DNA of 64,000 nt from Ruixingdingia sedimenti (GTDB lineage: Bacteria > Pseudomonadota > Alphaproteobacteria > Rhodobacterales > Rhodobacteraceae): assembly GCF_031432425.1 (NCBI RefSeq), contig NZ_JAVKPH010000020.1:1-64000 (forward strand), read 5' to 3'. A program made the translations under genes and the position numbers. Below the pieces are notes generated by a model. It was not told where the DNA came from and ran no database searches. It saw nothing but the letters and a program-made list of their open reading frames with translations. This document shows positions 1-7,896 of this stretch, piece by piece (positions within the stretch are counted from its first letter, which is position 1; the number at the start of each line of letters is the position of its first letter).

Positions 1-70
1 GTCAGGAAAGGGCGGTGGGCAAACTTTTCCCGGCCAAAGCTGACGCCCTATTCGGCCAAAGCTGACGCCG
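1..70 (-). mobile_element. Possible terminal fragment of an IS21-like insertion sequence
   Basis: Two identical 17-bp direct repeats (CGGCCAAAGCTGACGCC) lie at 31-47 and 53-69, a period of 22 bp, next to a sequence unlike the coding DNA that follows. Multiple short repeats just inside the terminus are typical of IS21-family elements, and the downstream SnoaL-like reading frame is cut off here. No transposase is inside the window, so only the end would be present. The family assignment is inference; the repeats themselves are seen directly. Confidence 0.3.
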
Positions 71-446
71 CGCTACATCCACCGGCGGCGGTACGGTGCG
101 CCGCACGGGGCACGCGGAAATCGAGGCGCATTATCGCGCGCTTCGGATCGGCACGTTCCGTCACCATGCCACCGGCGTTTCGGTGGACGTCTCGCCCGAT
201 GCGAAGGTCGCCGAGATCTCGTCGCTGTTCATCACCAGCTACCGGCATGCACTGAAGGGCGGGCTCTACGAGGTCCGTCTTGGCGCGGATGCCGCCGGCG
301 CGTGGAAGATCGCGCGGCTGCATATCACGTCCTCCTGGGGCTGGCATGTCGCGGATGCGAGCATCGACTACTTCGGATCCTTCGCCCCGATGACCCTGCG
401 GGGCGGCCGGCCGGTGGTATGGGGCAGGACGCTGGCGGATCGCTGA
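66..446 (+). pseudogene. SnoaL/NTF2-like protein, 5'-truncated
   Basis: The reading frame is open from just after a TGA at 63-65 and ends at 446. A GTG at 96 could serve as a start, giving 116 residues, but the frame before it still looks coding. The product resembles the C-terminal two thirds of a SnoaL/NTF2-fold domain: a helix ending EAHYRAL, then beta strands with LYEVRLGADAAGAWKIARLH. The first part of the usual domain, with the first helices, is missing and is replaced by the repeat-bearing IS-like sequence at 1-70. I infer truncation by an insertion. Substrate and function are unknown. Confidence 0.5.
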
Positions 447-588
447 ACATTCCCCTCGGCCAGCCCGGCGCTTGCGTGACCCGCTCTTGACGCGGTGGGG
501 CCGTATTGAGAAAACCCTTACACCTTGCAAGCTTCCGTCCCGTGGACAGGGCGGGCCTTGCGAAGCCGACGCCGGGAGAGCAGCAAAC

Positions 589-1290
589 ATGTCCAGACGT
601 GGCGACGCGAAATCACTCGTTCATGATGTTTCCCGCAAGCTCCGCCAAAGCATCTTCGAGGGCAAGCTGAAGCCGGGGGACCGCCTGCAACCGGGTGTGC
701 TGAGCAAGGAGTTCGGAACCAGCACGACCGTCGTGCGCGAGGCGCTGATCCTTCTGGGCAACGACAGGCTGGTGCGGTCCAGCACGGGGCAGGGCTACTT
801 CATCCCCCGGCTCGATCCGGTGGAACTGCGCGATCTGACCAAGGTCAGGTGCCATACGGAAAGCCTCGCGCTGACCCTTGCGATCGAGCGCGGCACGCTG
901 GAGTGGGAATCGGAACTGACCGCCGCCCACCATCGCCTGACGCGCACCCCGCGCCGCAGCCCGAACGAAAGCCGGCATTCCAACCCGGAATGGTTCAAGG
1001 CCCACCGGGATTTCCATGCCAAGCTGATCGAGGCGTGCGGGATCGAGGTCCTGACCGATTTCTGCGATACGCTGGCCGCGGCGACAGAGCTATACCGGCT
1101 CTGGTCCGGGCCGATAGCCGCCAGCGCGACCAAGGCGCGCGACGTGGAAAAGGAACATGCCGACATCCTGGAGGCCGTTCTGGCGCGCGACGCGCCGCGG
1201 GCGACGGCGCTTCTGGTCGCGCATTACACCACCACGGTGGACAACCTCTTGGCCAGCTGGCCGGTTGCAGTCAAGGATGTGGCTGAATAG
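589..1290 (+). CDS. GntR family transcriptional regulator, FCD domain
   Basis: A 233-residue regulator. The ATG at 589 follows GGGAGAG at 575-580; an upstream in-frame ATG at 472 would add a poor extension. An N-terminal winged helix-turn-helix (about residues 12-75, core SKEFGTSTTVVREAL) is followed by an all-helical FCD ligand-binding domain with AHRDFHAKL and a late helix EKEHADILEAVL. It resembles the second GntR protein at 5529-6218, sharing the AAHH.L.RTP and ELYR.WS segments, so the two are paralogues flanking the catabolic block. FCD regulators usually respond to small organic acids. The effector is unknown. Confidence 0.9.
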   Translation: MSRRGDAKSLVHDVSRKLRQSIFEGKLKPGDRLQPGVLSKEFGTSTTVVREALILLGNDRLVRSSTGQGYFIPRLDPVELRDLTKVRCHTESLALTLAIERGTLEWESELTAAHHRLTRTPRRSPNESRHSNPEWFKAHRDFHAKLIEACGIEVLTDFCDTLAAATELYRLWSGPIAASATKARDVEKEHADILEAVLARDAPRATALLVAHYTTTVDNLLASWPVAVKDVAE

Positions 1291-1299
1291 GTTCCGGCG

Positions 1300-2115
1300 T
1301 CACATGTCCGCACGGATCGCCCGGGCGACGATTTCCTGCGGCGTCAGGGCCGAAAGCTGCGCCGCGATGGCCGACAGGCGGGGGCCGATGCTGTCGCGCA
1401 GGAAATCCGGCGACAGCACCGTATCGGGGCCGCCGCAATTGATGGCATGAAGCATCCTGCCGTCGGCGGACAGGATGGGGGCCGCCACGCCGTTCACGCC
1501 GGGAAGCCACTGCCCGATGCTGGTGCAATATCCCCGTTCCGCGATCTCTGCGCGCGCCGCCTCCACCCTGTCGGCCGTTTCCGCGGGGGCGGTGGCCAGC
1601 AGTGCGGGCAGGTTCGGCCGCGGCTGTGCGGCCAGCCAGGCGCGCCCGATGATCGAGGTGAAAAGATCGACGGTCGATCCGACGCCCAGATGCAGGGTAA
1701 CGGGGGCATTGCCGCGGCAGCACTCGATATAGACGATCTCGTCGCCCTCGCGCGTGCCGAGCGCCACGGACACGCCCGACAGGGTGGCGAGTTCCTGCAT
1801 CAGGGGCCGTGCCCGGTGACGGATCTCCTGCGCGGCAAGATAGGTATATCCCAGCCGCAATACCGCGCCGCCCATGCGATAGCGCCCGCTGTCCGCGACC
1901 TGTTGCAGAAATCCAAGATGCGTCAGCGTATGGGTCAGCCGCGAGACGGTGGATTTGGGCAGGCCGGTGCGGGCGACGAACTCGTGATTGCTGAGATCGG
2001 TTTCGTTGGGCTGAAAGCATTGCAGGATGTCCAGCCCGCGGGCAAGGGCGGTGACGAACTGCCGATCCAGCTGCGGTTCCGTCTCGGATATGCTGCTGTC
2101 CTGTTCGGTCATCAT
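1300..2115 (-). CDS. IclR family transcriptional regulator
   Basis: A 271-residue protein. Residues about 20-80 form the IclR winged helix (LARGLDILQCF, then TGLPKSTVSRLTHTL), and the rest is the IclR effector-binding domain with YIECCRG, GSTVDLF and the C-terminal PGVNGVAAPI and LHAINCGG segments. It lies 75 bp downstream of the flavin oxidoreductase gene on the same strand, so it may be co-transcribed with it and regulate the same catabolic genes. IclR proteins act as activators or repressors of aromatic and acid catabolism; the specific ligand cannot be told from sequence. Confidence 0.9.
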   Translation of the reverse strand: MMTEQDSSISETEPQLDRQFVTALARGLDILQCFQPNETDLSNHEFVARTGLPKSTVSRLTHTLTHLGFLQQVADSGRYRMGGAVLRLGYTYLAAQEIRHRARPLMQELATLSGVSVALGTREGDEIVYIECCRGNAPVTLHLGVGSTVDLFTSIIGRAWLAAQPRPNLPALLATAPAETADRVEAARAEIAERGYCTSIGQWLPGVNGVAAPILSADGRMLHAINCGGPDTVLSPDFLRDSIGPRLSAIAAQLSALTPQEIVARAIRADM

Positions 2116-2190
2116 CCCCGCCCCGCTGTGCCCCGGCCCCCCTCCTTAGCCCGTCGCGGCCGGACAGGCAATTTCCGCAAGGGGGGCGGC

Positions 2191-3315
2191 TCAGGCGACG
2201 GGGGCGCTGCGGAGCATCGCATATCCCGGCCAGACCCGCCCCGCTGCCCGCCAGTAGGACCGGGGGTAGACGGCTTCGTCGCCGAGTGCCTGTGCCGCGT
2301 GGAGCCCCCAACGCGGATCGTCCAGCGCCGCCCGGCCGATGGCGACAAGATCCGCCTTGCCTTCGGCGAGGATGTCCTCGGCCTGATGCGGCGTCAGCAC
2401 CATGCCGACCGCCATGGTGGCGATCCCGGCCGTCGCGCGCACCTCTTGCGCCAGAGGGGCCTGATAGCCCGGCACGATCGGCGGTAGTTTCTGGCCGCGG
2501 GCGTTTCCGCCGCTGGACAATGCCACATAATCGAATCCCTCTTCTTTCAGGCGCGCCGCGACCTGCGCCGTTTCGGCGATGGTGATCCCGCCCTCCAGCC
2601 AGTCGGTGCCGTTCAGGCGCATCCCGAGCGCCTTTTGCGCCGGCCACGCCTTGCGCACCGCCCGGGCGATTTCCACCGCAAGCCGCATCCGGTTTTCCAG
2701 CGGCCCGCCATAGGCGTCGGTGCGCCGGTTCGCCAGCGGCGACAGGAAGGAACTGATCAGATAGCCATGCGCCCCGTGCAGTTCGATCAGGTCGTATCCG
2801 GCGCGGTCGGCGCGGTCGGCGCGGCGGGCGGCCTCGGCAAAGCCCTTGATCACCTCCCGAAGATCGTCCTGCGTCGCGACCCGGGGCAGGGGCCAGCTGT
2901 CGCCATGCTTTGCCGCCGAAGGGCCGAGCGGGTGCCACCCGCCCTTTTCCGGGGGAACATAGACATAGGAATCGAACGGCTCGCACGAGGCTTTGCGGCC
3001 GGCATGGGCAAGCTGGATCCCGAAACGCGCAGACGAAAAGCTGCGGATCCCCGCCAGCATGTCGGTCAGGGCGGCTTCCTGCGCGTCGGTGTAGATCCCC
3101 AGGCAGTTGGGGCTGATCCTGCCGATGGCGTCGACGCCCGTCGCCTCCTGGATGATCAGATCGGCGCCCGAAATGGCAAGCGCACCGTAATGCATGTGGT
3201 GCCACGGCGCCGGCAGGCCATCGGAAGCCGCCATGTACTGGCACATGGGCGGAATGACCACGCGGTTGCGCAGTTCGAGGTTCCCCAGGGTGATCGGGCT
3301 GAAAAGCCGGCTCAT
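2191..3315 (-). CDS. NADH:flavin oxidoreductase, Old Yellow Enzyme family (YqjM-like)
   Basis: A 374-residue FMN-dependent TIM-barrel enzyme of the type that reduces activated C=C bonds with NAD(P)H. Start chosen at 3315, where the product begins MSRLFSPITL, preceded by GAGGAG on the minus strand; a longer in-frame start at 3357 adds no conserved sequence. Visible features are PPMCQY with Cys25 (the flavin-tuning cysteine of the YqjM subgroup), ELHGAHGYLISSFLSP with the catalytic and FMN-binding histidines, RTDAYGG, and the phosphate-binding ADLVAIGRAALDDP near the C-terminus. It follows the FAH-family gene by 97 bp on the same strand. Its substrate is unknown and probably an intermediate of this cluster. 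Confidence 0.93.
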   Translation of the reverse strand: MSRLFSPITLGNLELRNRVVIPPMCQYMAASDGLPAPWHHMHYGALAISGADLIIQEATGVDAIGRISPNCLGIYTDAQEAALTDMLAGIRSFSSARFGIQLAHAGRKASCEPFDSYVYVPPEKGGWHPLGPSAAKHGDSWPLPRVATQDDLREVIKGFAEAARRADRADRAGYDLIELHGAHGYLISSFLSPLANRRTDAYGGPLENRMRLAVEIARAVRKAWPAQKALGMRLNGTDWLEGGITIAETAQVAARLKEEGFDYVALSSGGNARGQKLPPIVPGYQAPLAQEVRATAGIATMAVGMVLTPHQAEDILAEGKADLVAIGRAALDDPRWGLHAAQALGDEAVYPRSYWRAAGRVWPGYAMLRSAPVA

Positions 3316-3412
3316 CGCGCACTCCTCGTTTCGGGTTGCGGGCAGATCAAAAGACAAGGCCGCCCCGACGGGGACCCGCCGGGGTGGCTGGTGCGGGCCG
3401 TGTCGGGCGGGG

Positions 3413-4228
3413 CTATTGCCCGCCGATCGGCGTTGAAAGGCGGCCGATCTTTTCGATCTCGATCTCGACGACCTGCCCCTGCTGTAGAAAGACCGGCGGG
3501 TTGCGCGCCGCGCCGACGCCGGCGGGCGTGCCGGTGGCGATCACATCGCCCGGCTGCAAGGTCATCGTTTCGCTCGCGAAGGCGCCGATCTGGCCAATGC
3601 GGAACAGCATCTCGCCGGTCCGTTCGGATTGCATGACCACGCCATCGACCCGCGTTTCCAGCCGCAGGGCATAGGGATCGGGAATTTCGTCACGGGTCAC
3701 GATGGCGGGGCCGAAGGGGGCCGACTTGTCCGCGTTCTTGCCGACGCACCACTGGACCGAGGCGCGCTGATGCTTGCGCGCCGACAGGTCGTTGAGGATC
3801 GTATAGCCCAGAACCGCGTCCTCGACCTCTTCCGGGGTGGCGTTCTTCAGCGGGCGGCCGATCACCGCGGCCAGCTCTCCTTCCCAGTCGAGGCCGGGTT
3901 CGCCCGTGGGGATCGGCACCTCGGTGCAGCCGGTCACGAGCGTGGTGCGCCAGCGCGCGAAAATATCGGGCGCCGTGGGCCGCTGCCGCTTCGATTCGGC
4001 GATATGGTTGACGTAGTTCAGCCCGGCGCACAGCACCTTGGCCGTCAGCGGGATCGGTACCACCAGCGCGCAGCCGCGCACGGCGGCGGCCGGGGATGCC
4101 TTCGCCCGCGCCAGGTTCCCTTCGACATCCGCGAAGAAGGCGTCCACCTCGGCGACAGGCGCAGGGCCGTCCGGAGTTTCCACGGCCACCCAAGGCCTGG
4201 AGTTCAGTTCGATGCCGACGAGTCTCAT
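3413..4228 (-). CDS. Fumarylacetoacetate hydrolase (FAH) family protein
   Basis: A 271-residue FAH-fold protein. Start at 4228 (MRLVGIELN), the first methionine that matches family N-termini; AGGAA lies about 13 nt upstream. The fold is marked by CAGLNYVNHIAE, the acidic metal ligands in GLDWEGELAAVIGR, NDLSARKHQ and the C-terminal GDVIATGTPAGVG. Family members hydrolyse C-C bonds of beta-diketo acids or decarboxylate/isomerise oxo-diacids with Mg2+. It is the first gene of a minus-strand unit with the OYE homologue and possibly the IclR gene, behind an AT-rich promoter with an inverted repeat. The exact substrate is unknown. Confidence 0.92.
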   Translation of the reverse strand: MRLVGIELNSRPWVAVETPDGPAPVAEVDAFFADVEGNLARAKASPAAAVRGCALVVPIPLTAKVLCAGLNYVNHIAESKRQRPTAPDIFARWRTTLVTGCTEVPIPTGEPGLDWEGELAAVIGRPLKNATPEEVEDAVLGYTILNDLSARKHQRASVQWCVGKNADKSAPFGPAIVTRDEIPDPYALRLETRVDGVVMQSERTGEMLFRIGQIGAFASETMTLQPGDVIATGTPAGVGAARNPPVFLQQGQVVEIEIEKIGRLSTPIGGQ

Positions 4229-4253
4229 GGGGCTGGTTCCTGTTCGATGAAAA

Positions 4254-4322
4254 TTTATCGTTAATTTATATATATGTAAATTTAATGTCAATAAAACGAG
4301 TAAGTATATTTTTAACGATAAA
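4254..4322. promoter_or_regulatory. AT-rich promoter with an 11-bp inverted repeat
   Basis: TTTATCGTTAA at 4254-4264 is exactly mirrored by TTAACGATAAA at 4312-4322, 47 bp apart, inside an AT-rich stretch that contrasts with the GC-rich surroundings. It sits just upstream of the FAH-family gene (start 4228, minus strand). The TTATCGT core recurs upstream of the GntR gene at 5529 and the EthD gene at 6395. This looks like a regulator binding site pair, probably for one of the two GntR proteins. The assignment is inference. Confidence 0.5.
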
Positions 4323-4394
4323 ATGGCAATCCTGCTACCGTTGAGCCCGCCCCGCCTGCGCCGGGCGGGCTGTCTGCGCCGTAGAGGCAGGGAA

Positions 4395-5276
4395 TCAGGC
4401 GTTGGCCAGCCCGAGGATGCGGCGCGCTTCGGCGGCGGTGGCGACAGGCTGGTTCAACGCCTCGCAGATATGCACCGCCCGCTCGACCAGGCTGGCATTG
4501 TCGGGGGCCAGGACGCCCTTCGAAAGATACAGGTTGTCCTCCAGCCCGACCCGGATATGGCCACCCATCGCCACCGTGGCGGCGGCGATGGGAAATTCTC
4601 GCCGGCTGATGCCGAACGCCGCCCAGTGGGCATCCGCCGGAAGCTGGCCGCGCAGGGCGACAAGCGCCTCCACCGTCGCCGGCGCGCCATAGGGGATGCC
4701 AAGGCACAGTTGGAACATCGGCGGGCTGTCGATCAGCCCTTCGCGCATCAGTTGTTTGGCCAGTTCGATATGGCCGAGATCGAAGACCTCGATTTCCGGC
4801 CTGATCCCGGCGGCGCGGATTTCCGCCGCCATCACCCGCAGATGCGGCGGGGTGTTGATGAAGGGCGAGTCGCCGAAATTCAGCGTGGCGGTATCCAGCG
4901 TGCAGATCTCGGGCCGCAGTTCCAGCACATGTTCGATCCGGCGCTGCGGCAGGGACAGCGAGGATCCCGGGGCGGGGCGCAGCGGATCGTCCTCTGACGG
5001 GATGAAGCGCCCGCCCGCCCCGGTGGTCAGGTTGAGAATGACTTCCACGCCGGAATCCCGGATGCGCGCGACCACCTCGCGGTAATAGGCGGGTTCCATG
5101 CTGGCGAGGCCGGTCGCGGGCTCGCGCACGTGGATATGCACGATGGCCGCACCGGCCCGGGCCGCGCCGAGCGCCGAGGTGGCGATCTGTTCGGGTGTCA
5201 CCGGCACAGCGGGGTTCGAACGTACCGAGTCGAATGCGCCGGTGACGGCGCATGTGATGATCGTCTTTGCCTGCAT
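4395..5276 (-). CDS. BKACE family beta-keto acid cleavage enzyme (DUF849)
   Basis: A 293-residue TIM-barrel enzyme of the 3-keto-5-aminohexanoate cleavage (Kce/BKACE) family. Members condense a beta-keto acid with acetyl-CoA to give acetoacetate and a new CoA ester, using a zinc ion. Start at 5276 (MQAKTIITCAVTGA) with GGAAGGA upstream; the in-frame ATG at 5348 gives an unlikely extension. Hallmarks are the zinc-binding IVHIHVREPATG, ILNLTTG, EIEVFDLGH and a late GHIRVGLEDNLYL. It is divergent from the GntR gene at 5529, which is the obvious candidate regulator. The keto acid it uses cannot be read from the sequence. Confidence 0.93.
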   Translation of the reverse strand: MQAKTIITCAVTGAFDSVRSNPAVPVTPEQIATSALGAARAGAAIVHIHVREPATGLASMEPAYYREVVARIRDSGVEVILNLTTGAGGRFIPSEDDPLRPAPGSSLSLPQRRIEHVLELRPEICTLDTATLNFGDSPFINTPPHLRVMAAEIRAAGIRPEIEVFDLGHIELAKQLMREGLIDSPPMFQLCLGIPYGAPATVEALVALRGQLPADAHWAAFGISRREFPIAAATVAMGGHIRVGLEDNLYLSKGVLAPDNASLVERAVHICEALNQPVATAAEARRILGLANA

Positions 5277-5411
5277 GGGCTGTCCTTCCGCGTCGAATGT
5301 TGGGGAGTGCTGCGGGTGCAGCGTATCGCAGGCGTAGTTGTTCTGCAATGCGGTTCAGCGTTCTGCATATTTCACCTCGCCGAGGTGCATCGACCGCCCA
5401 GTTTTCCTTGT

Positions 5412-5438
5412 ATTATCGTGTATTTACTTCATTATCGA
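5412..5438. promoter_or_regulatory. Repeated ATTATCG motif in the BKACE-gntR divergent region
   Basis: ATTATCGTG at 5412-5420 and ATTATCGAT at 5431-5439 are direct repeats 19 bp apart in the AT-rich part of the 252-bp divergent region between the BKACE gene and the GntR gene. The same core occurs at 4254, 4312 (reverse) and 6345. A divergent, regulator-adjacent position suggests autoregulation by the FCD protein. A five-codon frame with a good GGAGG site begins at 5458 (ATG to TGA at 5475) but is too short to call a gene. Confidence 0.4.
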
Positions 5439-5528
5439 TTGAAACGGAGGCCGAAACATGACAGGTTCGGCTTGAAACGGTCGCCCCTGTCGTGGGTGCC
5501 CGTGATCGCATCGGGGACGGAGGCATGC

Positions 5529-6218
5529 ATGCGTGATGGCGGCGAGACCGGGCGCGAGCTTCGCACCATTCAGGTGTTCGAGGCGCTGCGTTTCGACCTG
5601 CTGGAAAGCCGCATCCGGCCGGGAGAGCGGCTGAAGCTCGTGGAACTGGCCGAGCGGTTCGGCATCAGCCAGACCGTCGTGCGCGAAGCCCTGACCCGCC
5701 TGTGCGAACAGGGCCTCGTCATCTCGAACCCCAAGCGGGGCTTCACGGCGGCGCCGCTTTCGGTGGACGATCTCGTCGATCTCACCAATGTGCGGCTCCG
5801 GCTGGAAACGATGGCCTTCGCCGACAGCATCCGCAACGGCGATCTGACCTGGGAAACCAACATGGTCGCGGCCCATCACGCGCTCGAACGCACGCCCTTC
5901 GTGACCGAGGCGCCGCAACATGCCGCGACATGGCGGCAGGCGCATCGCGCCTTCCATCAGGCGCTCTGCGCCGGCAGCGGCAGCCCGCGGCTGGAAAAGG
6001 TGGTGTCCCAGTTGCGTGACAGCGCCGAGCTTTATCGCATCTGGTCGCGCTCTCTGGGGGGCGAAAGGGCGCGCGATGTCGCGGGCGAGCACCGGGACCT
6101 GCTCGATGCCGCGCTCGACCGCGATGTCGAAAGGGCCACGCGGCTGCTGACCGAACATATCAGCCGCACGACCGAGGTGTTGCTGGCGGTCGCCGAAACG
6201 ATCGGCCAGGGCGACTAG
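5529..6218 (+). CDS. GntR family transcriptional regulator, FCD domain
   Basis: A 229-residue paralogue of the regulator at 589. The ATG at 5529 is preceded by GGACGGAGG; translation further upstream gives no family sequence. The winged helix covers about residues 13-75 (LAERFGISQTVVREALTRL) and the FCD domain the rest, with QAHRAFHQAL and GEHRDLLDAAL carrying the usual metal/ligand-binding histidine positions. It is divergent from the BKACE gene and 176 bp before the EthD-SDR-GST group, so it probably controls both. Effector unknown. Confidence 0.92.
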   Translation: MRDGGETGRELRTIQVFEALRFDLLESRIRPGERLKLVELAERFGISQTVVREALTRLCEQGLVISNPKRGFTAAPLSVDDLVDLTNVRLRLETMAFADSIRNGDLTWETNMVAAHHALERTPFVTEAPQHAATWRQAHRAFHQALCAGSGSPRLEKVVSQLRDSAELYRIWSRSLGGERARDVAGEHRDLLDAALDRDVERATRLLTEHISRTTEVLLAVAETIGQGD

Positions 6219-6344
6219 CGGCCTCGTTCTCTGCATCCTCCGGGCGGGTGTCGTCCCGAAACCGTGGCTGCGGCCCCGGTGCGGCAAGAGGCTTGACCTT
6301 GCCGAAAGAATCGATTTACAAGATTATAAAAGAAAATCACTATT

Positions 6345-6353
6345 ATTATCGTG
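6345..6353. promoter_or_regulatory. ATTATCGTG motif upstream of the EthD-SDR-GST genes
   Basis: ATTATCGTG, identical to the copy at 5412, lies 42 bp before the EthD gene start within an AT-rich stretch at about 6300-6360 containing TTTACAAGATTATAAAAG. Its position matches a promoter/operator for the three-gene unit that follows. Assigning it to the neighbouring GntR regulator is inference from motif sharing only. Confidence 0.4.
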
Positions 6354-6394
6354 AAAACATTGCGGGTGGCGCGCCTGCGAAAGAGGAGGATGGA

Positions 6395-7087
6395 ATGGCC
6401 GACATCGTTACGAACAAGCGCAACTGCCTGGTTGGACCGCGCGCGGGACTGTCGCGCAAGGATTTCCACGCCCACTGGTCCGGCCAGCACGCGAAATTCG
6501 CGCGCGAACTGCCCGGCCTGATCTGGTACGTGCAAAACCACTACCTGCGCACGCTGTGGCGCACCCCCGGCTTCGAAGAGCATTCCGAAGGGCTTGCAGA
6601 ATTGGCCTATGCCGATGGGGCGGCCATCGTCGGCAATATCCAGAACTGGTCCGGCCTCGGTGAGCTTCTGGAGGACGAGGCGCGCTTTCTGGGCATGTGG
6701 ACGGGGTGCTGGACCAACCTGCCGGCCGACGCGGCCAGCCCTGCGCAGCGCCGCATCCTGATCCAGCTGATCCGCCCCGAGGCGGTGCCGCCCGCGGAAT
6801 TTTCCGCCCGCGTGGCGGCGGCGGCGGCCGCCATCCGCAATGTCCTGCCGTGCAGCACCGAAGAGACGCTGAACAAACTGGTGCGCGAACGGCCGGTCCT
6901 CGAATGCCACACATGGCCGGACTGGTTCATTTTCGTGGAATTGCCTGTCGCGGGCGATTTCGCGGCCCTGTTGTCGCCGGAAGGCCCGGTTCTGCGCCAT
7001 GTGAACGGGCTGACCGACCGCGGCGTGGCCTATCTGGTCTATGCCGAGGCCAAGCGCCTGCCGGTCGATCTGGCTGCCGCCGGCTGA
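6395..7087 (+). CDS. EthD-domain protein
   Basis: A 230-residue protein. Start at 6395, 6 nt after an excellent AGAGGAGG; an overlapping ATG at 6390 is out of frame. The N-terminal half matches the EthD ferredoxin-like fold (LSRKDFHAHWSGQHAKFARELPGLIWYVQNH), and the C-terminal half (about 120-230) looks like a second, diverged copy, as in dimeric alpha-beta barrel proteins. EthD-like domains occur in catabolic operons, some as decarboxylases or cyclases and some with no known activity. It heads a unit with the SDR and GST genes (gaps 37 and 40 bp). The reaction is not predictable. Confidence 0.82.
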   Translation: MADIVTNKRNCLVGPRAGLSRKDFHAHWSGQHAKFARELPGLIWYVQNHYLRTLWRTPGFEEHSEGLAELAYADGAAIVGNIQNWSGLGELLEDEARFLGMWTGCWTNLPADAASPAQRRILIQLIRPEAVPPAEFSARVAAAAAAIRNVLPCSTEETLNKLVRERPVLECHTWPDWFIFVELPVAGDFAALLSPEGPVLRHVNGLTDRGVAYLVYAEAKRLPVDLAAAG

Positions 7088-7124
7088 ACCCGTCCCTTGG
7101 TGGGTGCCGACAACGGGCAAGATC

Positions 7125-7856
7125 ATGAACCGTTTCCACGGAAAGACCGTCCTGATCAGCGGGGGCGCGCGCGGGCAGGGGGCCGCCGAGGCCCGGATGC
7201 TGGTGGCCGAGGGCGCCCGGGTCATCATCGGCGATATCCTCGACGATCAGGGCGGCGCGCTGGCGGCTGAACTTGGCGCCGCCGCGCGCTACATCCATCT
7301 GGATGTCACCAGCGAAGCGGACTGGGACGCCGCGGCCCGTCTGGCGGAGGAAACCGGCGGCCTGCACGGTTTTGTCAACAATGCCGGTATCCTCGTGCCG
7401 GGGACCATCCTCGGCACCAGCCTCGAGAGCTGGGACCGCGTGATACGGATCAACCAGACCGGCTGCTTTCTGGGGATGCGGGCGGTGGCCCCGGTGATGG
7501 CGCGGACGGGGGGCGGTTCCATCGTCAACATCTCGTCCGATGCGGGCCTGCGGGGAACGCCGGGCGGCTTTGCCTATGGGGCAACGAAATGGGCGCTGCG
7601 CGGGATGACCAAATCGGCTGCGCTGGATTTCGTCGGCCGCAATATCCGCGTCAACTCGATCCACCCCGGGCCGGTCGATACCGAACTGTTGCAGACCCGC
7701 ACCGCCGAACAGAATGCACTGTCGCTGGCGATGGTTCCGATGGGGCGCTTGGGAACGGTGGACGAGGTGGCGCGGCTGGTGCTGTTCGTGCTGTCGGACG
7801 ATTGCCCCTTCATGACCGGCGCCGAAATCGCGGCGGACGGTGGTATCTCGCTTTGA
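7125..7856 (+). CDS. Short-chain dehydrogenase/reductase (SDR)
   Basis: A 243-residue classical SDR. The Rossmann nucleotide motif GGARGQG is at residues 13-19, an acidic residue follows beta-2 (IIGDILD, suggesting NAD(H)), NNAG is at 85-88, the catalytic serine is in NISSDAG (137-138) and Y151-x3-K155 is in YGATK. The C-terminus GAEIAADGGISL is typical. It most resembles 3-alpha/20-beta-hydroxysteroid dehydrogenase-type SDRs, but this is a broad group. It lies between the EthD and GST genes and probably oxidises or reduces a hydroxyl/keto intermediate of the pathway. Confidence 0.94.
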   Translation: MNRFHGKTVLISGGARGQGAAEARMLVAEGARVIIGDILDDQGGALAAELGAAARYIHLDVTSEADWDAAARLAEETGGLHGFVNNAGILVPGTILGTSLESWDRVIRINQTGCFLGMRAVAPVMARTGGGSIVNISSDAGLRGTPGGFAYGATKWALRGMTKSAALDFVGRNIRVNSIHPGPVDTELLQTRTAEQNALSLAMVPMGRLGTVDEVARLVLFVLSDDCPFMTGAEIAADGGISL

Positions 7857-7896
7857 GCCTGCGACGCAGGCACCGCTATGGCGCAAGGAGCCGTTC

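Noticed and set aside
2191..3357. Longer start for the OYE homologue at 3357
   Set aside because: The 14 extra residues are not conserved and the ATG at 3315 has a strong GAGGAG.
5210..5232. GGGGTTCGAAC resembling a tRNA T-arm
   Set aside because: Lies inside the BKACE coding sequence and no acceptor or anticodon arms fit around it.
5458..5475. Five-residue frame with a good GGAGG site before the GntR gene
   Set aside because: Too short, no regulatory codon pattern and no attenuator-like hairpin follows.
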